Shown in pieces: positions 1 to 5,655 of a stretch of DNA of 5,692 nucleotides. The stretch is from Boseongicola sp. SB0662_bin_57 (lineage in GTDB: Bacteria > Pseudomonadota > Alphaproteobacteria > Rhodobacterales > Rhodobacteraceae), in assembly GCA_009839535.1 (NCBI GenBank), contig VXPN01000341.1, forward strand, positions 1 through 5,692. The letters run 5' to 3'. The position numbers and the translations under genes are program-made. Under the pieces are notes generated by a model. The model was not told where the DNA came from, ran no database searches, and saw only the letters and a list, made by a program, of their open reading frames with translations. Every line of letters starts with the position of its first letter. The first letter of the stretch is position 1.

Positions 1-770
1 GCATCCTGCACGCCCGCGAAGACCTGCACCGACTTCGATCCCCAGATCGAGACCGGAATCGAGATGTTGTTCACGACGTGCAGCATCGCGACCGTGATGA
101 TGAAGGAGAGCAGGAACCAGTTCGCGACGTAGATGTGCCTTTCGCGCCGGTTGAAGATCGTGCCCATGTAGACGGCGAGGAACGCGACCCAGACGATTGC
201 CAGCCACAGGTCGACATACCATTCGGGTTCGGCGTATTCCTTGGATTGCGTCGAGCCGAGGACGTATCCCGTGGCGGCCAGCACGATGAAGAGGTTGTAG
301 CCCCAGAACACGAACCAGGCGAGGTTGCCGCCCCAGAGCCGCGTTCCGCTGGTCCGCTGCACTATGTAGAACGACGACATGATGAGCGCGTTGCCGCCGA
401 ACGCGAATATGACCGCGCTCGTGTGCAAGGGCCTGAGCCGGCCGAAATTGGTGTACGGCTGTCCCCAGTCGAAGTTCAGGGCCGGGTAGGCGAGCTGCAG
501 CGCGATCACCACCCCGACGAGAAAGCCGACGATGCCCCAGAAGCCGGTGGCTATCACTCCGGCCCGGATGACGTCGTCCGCATAGCCGGAAACGTCGACG
601 ACCGGCCGTCTTTCGCCGACCAGGCCGACCTGCCAGACGAACAGTCCGGCGGCGACCAGCATGATCAGCAACGCATGCACCTGGTAGGCAAGGTCATGCC
701 CCCAGTTCGCGGCGAGTGCCGCAATCAGGGCCGTCAGGCCCAGCAAGGTCAGTTTCAGCGTATCCCACAT
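1..770 (-). CDS. ccoN: cbb3-type cytochrome c oxidase subunit I (CcoN), N-terminal part, truncated by window edge
   Basis: Catalytic heme-copper subunit of the high-affinity cbb3 terminal oxidase in the inner membrane, which reduces O2 to water at low oxygen tension. Reading the minus strand from the ATG at 770 gives 256 uninterrupted codons to the window edge. Hydrophobic helices alternate with family-typical segments: GFWGIVGFLVG (about 76-86), LNFDWGQPYTNFGRLRPLHTS (about 98-118) with H116 as the expected low-spin heme b ligand, EPEWYVDLWLAIVWV (about 181-195), and HVVNNISIPVS (about 231-241). It stops at FAGVQD, just before the region where the family carries its WWYGHNAV heme b3/CuB ligands, so roughly the C-terminal half lies outside. 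The family is usually about 530-550 residues. The start fits the family's extra N-terminal helix, although the Shine-Dalgarno is weak (GGGA about 8 nt upstream). ccoO, ccoQ and ccoP would be expected beyond base 1. An FNR box lies about 220 nt upstream. Confidence 0.95.
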   Translation of the reverse strand, partial: MWDTLKLTLLGLTALIAALAANWGHDLAYQVHALLIMLVAAGLFVWQVGLVGERRPVVDVSGYADDVIRAGVIATGFWGIVGFLVGVVIALQLAYPALNFDWGQPYTNFGRLRPLHTSAVIFAFGGNALIMSSFYIVQRTSGTRLWGGNLAWFVFWGYNLFIVLAATGYVLGSTQSKEYAEPEWYVDLWLAIVWVAFLAVYMGTIFNRRERHIYVANWFLLSFIITVAMLHVVNNISIPVSIWGSKSVQVFAGVQD

Positions 771-1121
771 GATTGGATTCCCGGGATTGATTGGTGGTCG
801 CAGCGCCTGGGCGGGATTGATTCTGCGCGTGGCGCGGGATGTTCCGTCGGAAGCTTGGGCAGGTCTGTTGGCATTCTCGACTCAGCGTTCGCCAAGGACG
901 TCCGGACGGCAAGTCCGCCGTGCCCGGTGCAACCCGATTGGCAATTTTCGCCGGGACCTTTCACCAAAGCGGTTGCCGTTGCCTTGATCCATGTCAAGGC
1001 GATCCGCCAATTTGTGGAATCGGGTGATCTGACAGGTTCCGTGAGCGGCAGTCGGCGTTGCCTGGTGCATGCGCTGCCTCACCGCACCGCACATGTCTGA
1101 TGGCCCGCCGGGAGCGACGGG
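771..1121. other. ccoN upstream intergenic region (351 nt)
   Basis: This gap between the fnr-type gene stop and the ccoN start holds no convincing coding sequence. Short ORFs on both strands here have no family resemblance and mostly run into neighbouring genes. What can be seen is one strong FNR box (984-997), two copies of GGGATTGATT 30 bp apart (783-792 and 813-822) in the ccoN leader, and a weak GC-rich inverted repeat right after the fnr stop (GCCCG at 1103-1107 with CGGGC at 1118-1122) that lacks a following T run. It most likely serves as the ccoN promoter and 5' untranslated region. Confidence 0.7.
984..997 (-). promoter_or_regulatory. FNR box (anaerobox) upstream of ccoN
   Basis: The plus strand reads TTGATCCATGTCAA (minus strand TTGACATGGATCAA), a match to the FNR/FixK consensus TTGAY-N4-RTCAA. 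The symmetry extends outward: arms GCCTTGA and TCAAGGC flank a 6-nt spacer over 981-1000. It sits about 220 nt upstream of the ccoN ATG. If it acts as a class II activator site centred at -41.5, transcription would begin near 949 and leave a leader of about 180 nt. It lies after the fnr coding region, so ccoN is the natural target, presumably bound by the FNR homologue encoded next door. Confidence 0.85.
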
Positions 1122-1844
1122 CTAGTCCGCATTTTCAAGTTCCGCCTCAAGGCGTGACGTGTCCGGAATGATGACGCGCCGCGCCGTCTCCAGCTTGATA
1201 AGGCCGTCCTTGCGGAGTCTGGACATCTGCCGGCTGACGGTCTCGATGGTAAGGCCCAGATAGCTTGCCGTCGCTTCGCGCGAGAGAGGCAGATCTATCT
1301 GGACCGGCTGATCGACATCTTCCGGCAACACGGATCGGCGCACAACGAGCATCAGGAAGCTGACAATCTTCTCGCGCGCTGTAAGGCGTCCGAGCAGAAG
1401 CATCCAGTTCCGGGCCGCGTCGAGCTCGTCGAACGCCATTTCCAGGAGCCGTTTCCGGATGCCTGGCGCGGATTCGACCAGGTCTTCAAAGGGCTTTCGC
1501 CTGAAGCAGCAGAGCGTCAGGTCGGTGACGGCTGAAATGTCGTGCGCGCAGGAGTCATGCCCCGGTCGCCCGATGAAGTCTGAAGGCAGCAGCATGCCGG
1601 TAATCTGCATTCTTCCGTCAACCGTGGTCTTCGAGAGGGTCGCGACGCCAGACACGATGGAGGCGACGACATCCAGTCTTTCGCCGCGGAGCGCGACGGC
1701 CTGGCCTGCAGGGACCGACTTGTAGAACTTGATGGCGTTCAGCTTGTCGAATTCCTCGTCATCGCCTGCGGCGCAGACGGCCCGGTGTCTCACCGGGCAG
1801 TGCCGGCAGTCCAATCTCAGATCTTCGGTACGCGCAATCTTCAC
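1122..1844 (-). CDS. fnr: Crp/Fnr-family oxygen-responsive transcriptional regulator (FNR/FnrN/FnrL type)
   Basis: A 240-residue cytoplasmic regulator expected to bind a [4Fe-4S] cluster, dimerise without oxygen and activate microaerobic genes. The N-terminus carries C13-x2-C16-x7-C24 (CRHCPVRHRAVC), and a central cysteine is present at C99 (GHDSCAH); these four are the likely cluster ligands. A cyclic-nucleotide-binding-like beta domain spans about 35-120, a long dimerisation helix about 130-165, and a winged helix-turn-helix about 187-228. The recognition helix reads ETVSR (201-205). In E. coli FNR the equivalent Glu, Ser and Arg read TTGAT half-sites, which matches the box in front of ccoN. 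The start is GTG at 1844; a TTG at 1868 is an alternative, and neither has a strong Shine-Dalgarno. The 221-nt upstream gap suggests its own promoter; only an ATCAA half-site (1907-1911) is visible there, so autoregulation is not evident. The symbol could equally be fnrL or fnrN; which subgroup it belongs to cannot be decided here. Confidence 0.93.
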   Translation of the reverse strand: MKIARTEDLRLDCRHCPVRHRAVCAAGDDEEFDKLNAIKFYKSVPAGQAVALRGERLDVVASIVSGVATLSKTTVDGRMQITGMLLPSDFIGRPGHDSCAHDISAVTDLTLCCFRRKPFEDLVESAPGIRKRLLEMAFDELDAARNWMLLLGRLTAREKIVSFLMLVVRRSVLPEDVDQPVQIDLPLSREATASYLGLTIETVSRQMSRLRKDGLIKLETARRVIIPDTSRLEAELENAD

Positions 1845-2065
1845 GGCAAGCTCACAACCTGATCTCTCAACGGGGCATCCGACGTTGTCCGTGAAGGCGA
1901 CGTTACATCAATTCCTTGGAGCGGCCATAGGGATTCTGGGACCCGAGACAAATCGTCACCCGCGTCCGGCTTCGGGACGGTTCCGAAGGGAAGGAGTCGT
2001 GGCCTTGCGGTGCCGGAAAACGCAGCCGTTGTCAGCCTCGCATCCTGCGGAAGGTCCTGGCTCCC

Positions 2066-2788
2066 CTACGGATTCGTCTCGGCTTGGTGCGCCGCAGCGA
2101 ATTCCGCCATGCTGTTGAACCGGAAGTCTGCATGCGGCGCGCTTCCGGGGTCCATCGTTGCGCCGAAGCCTTCCTTGCCATGTCGACGATATATCCAGCA
2201 ATTCGCCAGTCCGAACCCGTTTGCCGGGGCATGGTCATGGAACAGGCTTTCGGCCACGTGCAGGATCTGGGACTTGTCGAATCCCTGCCTGCCGAGCGCC
2301 GCGATCATGTACTCGAAGTTCCGTGGGGCCGGCTTGTACGAGCCGACGTCCTCCGCCGTGTAGATGCTGTCAAACTCGACGTGAAGCTTCGCGCTGCTCC
2401 CGGCAAAGCTGACGTTGTCCGTGTTGGTCAGGACGGCCAGCCTGCAGTGCTTTTTCAGGTACTCCAGCGCTTCCGCGCTGTCCGGAAAGGCCGGCCAGGA
2501 TCCCACGGTTGCGCCGTATGCCTTGCACTCTTCCCAGGACGCGGTGACGTTCCATTCCTCGGCGAGGCGCCGGTAGACGACCGGCAACAGATCGCGATAC
2601 AGCTTTGACGGCGTCAGACGCTGGATCGTGGATTCGTGATATGCGTGGGCCTCGAGGATCTCGTCGCGGACGAGTGAGTGGCTGACGCGATCGGTCAGCG
2701 GCTTCAGTCCTTCGATGATCCCTGTTTCCCAGTCAATGAGCGTGCCGTAGACGTCAAATGTCAGGATCTTGAAATTGCCGAGTTTCAA
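2066..2788 (-). CDS. HAD-superfamily hydrolase, haloacid dehalogenase type II-like
   Basis: A 240-residue soluble enzyme of the haloacid dehalogenase superfamily with the full set of HAD motifs, numbered from the chosen start. Motif I is FDVYGTLIDWE, with D12 as the nucleophile that would form the aspartyl-ester intermediate. Motif II is LTNTDN (120-125), motif III is K152 in GSYKPAP, and motif IV lies in HVAESLFHDH with D185. A helical cap falls between motifs I and II (about 20-100). The start is set at the TTG at 2788: AAGGGGAG at 2793-2800 is ideally spaced, and the protein then begins MKLGNFKILTFDVYGTL, typical for the family. An in-frame ATG at 2830 would add 14 residues but has no Shine-Dalgarno. 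The motif IV region differs from the SSN-A-WD pattern of characterised L-2-haloacid dehalogenases, so phosphatase or another hydrolase activity is possible. It lies 57 nt after the cytochrome b561 stop, perhaps co-transcribed. Confidence 0.88.
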   Translation of the reverse strand: MKLGNFKILTFDVYGTLIDWETGIIEGLKPLTDRVSHSLVRDEILEAHAYHESTIQRLTPSKLYRDLLPVVYRRLAEEWNVTASWEECKAYGATVGSWPAFPDSAEALEYLKKHCRLAVLTNTDNVSFAGSSAKLHVEFDSIYTAEDVGSYKPAPRNFEYMIAALGRQGFDKSQILHVAESLFHDHAPANGFGLANCWIYRRHGKEGFGATMDPGSAPHADFRFNSMAEFAAAHQAETNP

Positions 2789-2792
2789 GTCT

Positions 2793-2800
2793 CTCCCCTT
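2793..2800 (-). promoter_or_regulatory. Ribosome binding site deciding the TTG start of the HAD gene
   Basis: The minus strand reads AAGGGGAG, followed by AGAC and TTG (2788-2786). The AGGGG core lies 6 nt from the TTG. No comparable site precedes the ATG at 2830, so the TTG start is preferred. Confidence 0.65.
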
Positions 2801-2845
2801 TCGATCAGAGCGGTTTCCGGCAAGGCGCATGCGGCCGGAACCAAT

Positions 2846-3400
2846 TCAATGGTTGTCCGGCGAGCCCTGGCGGTCGCGGTTTCCGAACCACATGCGCTGA
2901 AACAGGCCGTCATGCAGGTAGAACTGGTGATAGAGGGCGGCACAGGTGTGCAACAGCACGAGAAGGACGAGAAGGTTCGATATCAGCCCGTGTGCCAGAC
3001 GTGGAGCAAGCGTGGACAGGTTGGCTGGCAACGGCTCGCCGTTTCCGCCGAAGACGATCGGAAACAGGCCGCCGGACAGGGCCGTGCCCAACCCGCTGAG
3101 CACCATGAGCGCGATCAGCAGGTACATGATCCAATGGGTTGCGATGCCGGTCTTGTCCAGAAACGCACTCCCCGTTTCGGCATGAGGAGGCTTTGCCGAA
3201 GCGAGCCGGACGGCCAGCCGCAGGATCAGGAGCGCCCCCAGGGCAAGGCCGACTGTCATGTGGCCCGCGAGCCCTTGCAGCTTCTGTGGATCGGCATTGC
3301 TCATGGTGGACAGGAACACCTTTCCGAAGAAGAGCGACACGACGACCATGACTGCCATGATCCAGTGCAACGCAACCAATAACGGGTGGTACCTGGTCAT
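2846..3400 (-). CDS. Cytochrome b561-family diheme membrane protein
   Basis: A 184-residue inner-membrane cytochrome b expected to carry electrons between the quinone pool and a periplasmic or membrane partner. Four hydrophobic helices can be seen at about 9-28, 48-66, 90-110 and 138-158. Histidines in the expected places, H12 (LHWIMA), H47 (AGHMTVG), H137 (LAHGLI) and H151 (LLHTCAALYH), are the likely axial ligands of two b hemes; H89 and H158 are additional. Length agrees with the E. coli CybB family (about 175-185 residues). The reading frame is open back to a GTG at 3475, but the ATG at 3400 is chosen: it has an AAGGGAAG ribosome site (3407-3414) and gives the family-like N-terminus MTRYHPLLVALHW, whereas the extra 25 residues look non-homologous. 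A possible promoter lies within that extension. It is separated by 125 nt from the upstream dehydrogenase gene and by 57 nt from the HAD gene. The redox partner is unknown. Confidence 0.88.
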   Translation of the reverse strand: MTRYHPLLVALHWIMAVMVVVSLFFGKVFLSTMSNADPQKLQGLAGHMTVGLALGALLILRLAVRLASAKPPHAETGSAFLDKTGIATHWIMYLLIALMVLSGLGTALSGGLFPIVFGGNGEPLPANLSTLAPRLAHGLISNLLVLLVLLHTCAALYHQFYLHDGLFQRMWFGNRDRQGSPDNH

Positions 3401-3437
3401 TCCTGTCTTCCCTTGTCCGATCAGCTTGCTGCGACCC

Positions 3438-3466
3438 AATTTCAAGGCACCTGCCGCCGTAGTCAA
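3438..3466 (-). promoter_or_regulatory. Possible sigma-70-type promoter for the cytochrome b561 gene
   Basis: On the minus strand TTGACT (3466-3461) is followed after 17 nt by GAAATT (3443-3438). The -35 element is good and the -10 is poor (3 of 6 matches). A start site near 3431 would leave a leader of about 30 nt before the ATG at 3400, consistent with that start and with independent transcription of this gene. Confidence 0.3.
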
Positions 3467-3525
3467 CTCCTGCACAGATCCGGCTTCCAGGCGCCGCGTG
3501 ACTGGTTCGGCAGGTGGCGTGCTGC

Positions 3526-4587
3526 CTACGGGTCGGCTCCTTTGACGGTCCTGCCGGTTGCCCGGGCGGCGTTCCCGACGCCAGCGACCAGTTCAACGCG
3601 GCCGGAGTCGGACGTCGCGAGCTGTCGACTGGAATCTCCCGCGCACATGGCCTTCAGGTCCGTCAGGATCATGTCGCCGATCAGGTGGCGGCCGCCTTGA
3701 ACCGCCGCCGCGCGGTGTGGCGAGAGAATGACATTGGACACCTGCCTGACTGGATGGTCCTGCGGCAGCGGTTCAACGGGGAACACGTCCGCGGCGACCC
3801 GTATTCGCCCTGTCATCGCCGCCGCCACGAGCGCGTCGAAATCCACCAGATGCGCCCGGCTCAGGAGCACGACAAGCGCATGGTCCGGAAGCAGGGCAAG
3901 CAGGTCTTCCGAGATGATGGCCCTGTTCCGGGATGTCGGGGCAGCCGTGACAAACAGGCAGCGAGACCACTTCAGCAAGTCTTCGAGACTGCACAGTTCC
4001 ACGTCGAACTGGCTCACATCCTCCTGCGCCAGCCAGGGATCATGAGCCCTGACTCCCGGACGAAACGGGGCGAGCAATCCTGTCAGTTCCCTGGCGATCT
4101 GTCCAAAGCCGACAAACCCGATCCTGGTGCCGTGCAGCGAGAAATCGGTCGCCGGGTTCTCCTGCAGCCAGCCTTCATTGCCGCTTCGAAACGCCTCGTG
4201 TTCAGTGACCAGCCCGCGCGCGCCTGCGAGGGCCATGGCCAGTCCCATTTCCGCGACGGATTCCCGAAATCCCGGAGCGCACGAAAGGACCTCGACGCCC
4301 CTTGCGGCACATGCCTTGTAGTCTATCGTGTCAGGAAAGGCGCCGGAAACCTCGATCACTGCGCGAAGCTTCCGGGCGCCGCCGAGCATCTTTCGCGTGA
4401 CGGTGGGCGTCGCGGATATCCACGCGGATGCTGACGGCCAGGCCGCGTCAAAGGCGTCACTGGAGATCGGTTCGTCCCTTCCCCAGATCACGTCGAACTC
4501 TTCCTGCAAGGCCAGGAGCGTGCCCTGCGAGAACAGTTCGGCCATGGTTCGCCAATGCGGATCGAGTATGACGGCGGGCTTCGTCAC
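3526..4587 (-). CDS. D-isomer-specific 2-hydroxyacid dehydrogenase (NAD-binding)
   Basis: A 353-residue cytoplasmic oxidoreductase expected to interconvert a D-2-hydroxyacid and a 2-oxoacid with NAD(H). The Rossmann domain carries RIGFVGFGQIARELTG (155-170); the usual third glycine of GxGxxG is A165. D183 in AHDPW sits at the end of the second strand, where an acidic residue favours NAD over NADP. The catalytic triad is recognisable: R244 in LLSRAHLVD (usually a TARG-like context), E272 in ADVFPVEPLP, and H291 in LSPHRAAA. The N- and C-terminal parts form the split substrate domain; the last 40 or so residues extend past the core family region. The GTG start at 4587 overlaps the ABC ATPase stop in a GTGA, indicating one operon and probable translational coupling; no strong separate Shine-Dalgarno is seen. 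The substrate cannot be told from sequence. Phosphoglycerate, glyoxylate/hydroxypyruvate and sugar-acid relatives are all possible, and the link to a sugar-type transporter suggests catabolism. Confidence 0.9.
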   Translation of the reverse strand: MTKPAVILDPHWRTMAELFSQGTLLALQEEFDVIWGRDEPISSDAFDAAWPSASAWISATPTVTRKMLGGARKLRAVIEVSGAFPDTIDYKACAARGVEVLSCAPGFRESVAEMGLAMALAGARGLVTEHEAFRSGNEGWLQENPATDFSLHGTRIGFVGFGQIARELTGLLAPFRPGVRAHDPWLAQEDVSQFDVELCSLEDLLKWSRCLFVTAAPTSRNRAIISEDLLALLPDHALVVLLSRAHLVDFDALVAAAMTGRIRVAADVFPVEPLPQDHPVRQVSNVILSPHRAAAVQGGRHLIGDMILTDLKAMCAGDSSRQLATSDSGRVELVAGVGNAARATGRTVKGADP

Positions 4588-5654
4588 AGGGCTTCGTCGA
4601 ACAAGTGCGCATGCGCCGGGTCGAAGTCGAACGAAACCGCGTCTCCCGGATGCAGGATCGTGTCCTCGGGCAGCGCCGCAACGACGCTGTCATCCGAGTT
4701 CAGGCGGACGTCCACGATCGTTTCGCTGCCCAGCCGTTCGGTCAGGACCACCCTGCCGTTGAGTGGCCCCGTGCCGTCCGCAACGGGCCTCAGCTGCTGC
4801 GGTCGAATGCCGAGCGTCGCCTTCTGGCCGGCCGTGAAGCGGCGTTCACCCGTCTTGACGTCAAGACCGCTGATCGCAGGGCCGGAGATCCTGACCGTTC
4901 CGGCGTCCGCATCGTCCACGGAGACCGCGATGAAATTCATGGACGGCGCGCCCAGGAAGCCGGCGACAAACAGGTTGGCGGGGTTGTGATAGAGGTCCAT
5001 CGGCGCGCCCGCCTGCATGACTTCGCCGTCCCGCAGCACGACGATCTTGTCGGCGAGTGTCATGGCCTCGACCTGATCATGGGTCACGTAGATCATCGTC
5101 GTCTTCAGCTGGGAATGCAGGGTCGCGATTTCCTGGCGCGTGCTCATTCGAAGGGCCGCGTCGAGATTCGACAACGGTTCGTCGAAGAGAAAGACCGACG
5201 GGTCGCGCACGACGGCTCGGCCTATGGCCACCCGTTGCCGCTGGCCGCCCGAGAGCTGGGAAGGGCGACGGTCGAGAAGGTTCTCCATCTGGAGCATGCG
5301 CGCGGCCTCTGCGACCTTCTGCTCGACGACGCTCCTGCTTTCCTTGCGGATGGTGAGGCCAAAGGCGATGTTCTCGCGCACGGTCATGTGCGGGAAGATC
5401 GCGTAGGACTGGAAGACCATTGCGACGCCGCGTTCCTTGGGCTGGAGGTCGTTGACGACGCGGCCGCCGATGCGAAGCTCGCCGCTGGAAATGTCCTCGA
5501 GCCCGGCGATCAGCCTCAATAGCGTTGACTTGCCGCAACCCGACGGGCCCACGAAGACGACGAATTCCCCGTCCGCGATGTCGATGTCGACACCCCGGAT
5601 CACCTCGACCGTCCCGAATCGCTTGCGAACGTTGGAGAGTTGAATGCCAGCCAT
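4584..5654 (-). CDS. ABC transporter ATP-binding protein, MalK/UgpC-type (carbohydrate uptake family)
   Basis: A 356-residue ATPase that would sit on the cytoplasmic face of a two-permease importer fed by a periplasmic binding protein. Motifs in order: Walker A GPSGCGKST (36-44), Q-loop Q82 in MVFQSYAIFPHM, signature LSGGQRQR (134-141), Walker B VFLFDEP (154-160) with catalytic E159, D-loop SNLDA (162-166) and switch H192 in YVTHDQVEA. After about 235 comes a C-terminal TOBE/regulatory region (GAPSMNFIAV, then LGIRPQQL and RVVLTERLGSETIVDV) typical of the CUT1 sugar/glycerol-3-phosphate family; full length for that group is about 350-370. The ATG at 5654 has a GGAG ribosome site (5662-5665) with 7-nt spacing and lies 1 nt after the stop of the preceding reading frame. 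The permease and binding-protein genes are not in the window and presumably lie beyond 5692. The substrate is not determined; polyols, sugars and glycerol-3-phosphate are typical. Confidence 0.95.
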   Translation of the reverse strand: MAGIQLSNVRKRFGTVEVIRGVDIDIADGEFVVFVGPSGCGKSTLLRLIAGLEDISSGELRIGGRVVNDLQPKERGVAMVFQSYAIFPHMTVRENIAFGLTIRKESRSVVEQKVAEAARMLQMENLLDRRPSQLSGGQRQRVAIGRAVVRDPSVFLFDEPLSNLDAALRMSTRQEIATLHSQLKTTMIYVTHDQVEAMTLADKIVVLRDGEVMQAGAPMDLYHNPANLFVAGFLGAPSMNFIAVSVDDADAGTVRISGPAISGLDVKTGERRFTAGQKATLGIRPQQLRPVADGTGPLNGRVVLTERLGSETIVDVRLNSDDSVVAALPEDTILHPGDAVSFDFDPAHAHLFDEAL

Positions 5655-5655
5655 G

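Noticed and set aside
694..912. Possible 72-codon leader ORF upstream of and overlapping ccoN
   Set aside because: It starts at a TTG with no good ribosome site, has no family resemblance and overlaps the ccoN start by 77 nt out of frame.
78..1100. Long plus-strand open frame (340 codons) opposite ccoN and its upstream region
   Set aside because: It is antisense to a clear ccoN reading frame, is rich in Arg, Asp, Glu and Pro as expected from a GC-rich shadow frame, has no recognisable domain and runs across the FNR box.
1103..1122. GC-rich inverted repeat just after the fnr stop as a terminator
   Set aside because: The stem is only 5 bp with a 10-nt loop and no following T run, so it is not distinguishable from chance in GC-rich DNA.
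1859..1911. Possible FNR box in front of the fnr gene (CTGATCTCTCAA, and ATCAA at 1907-1911)
   Set aside because: The first has the wrong spacing for an FNR site and the second is only a half-site, so autoregulation is not supported.
1970..1988. Inverted repeat CTTCGG-N7-CCGAAG downstream of the HAD gene as a terminator
   Set aside because: A perfect 6-bp stem exists, but there is no T tract on the transcribed side; support is too weak for a terminator call.
3401..3475. GTG at 3475 as the cytochrome b561 start (25 extra residues)
   Set aside because: The extension does not resemble the family N-terminus, and the ATG at 3400 has a good ribosome site and gives the typical beginning.
3509..3526. 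Inverted repeat GGCAG-N8-CTGCC right after the dehydrogenase stop
   Set aside because: The stem is short (5 bp) and no T run follows.
3514..4434. Plus-strand open frame (306 codons) opposite the 2-hydroxyacid dehydrogenase
   Set aside because: It is a shadow of a well-supported gene, with low-complexity GC-driven composition and no family resemblance.
4605..5522. Plus-strand open frame (305 codons) opposite the ABC ATPase
   Set aside because: It is antisense to an ATPase with complete Walker, signature and H-loop motifs; the composition is typical of a mirror frame.
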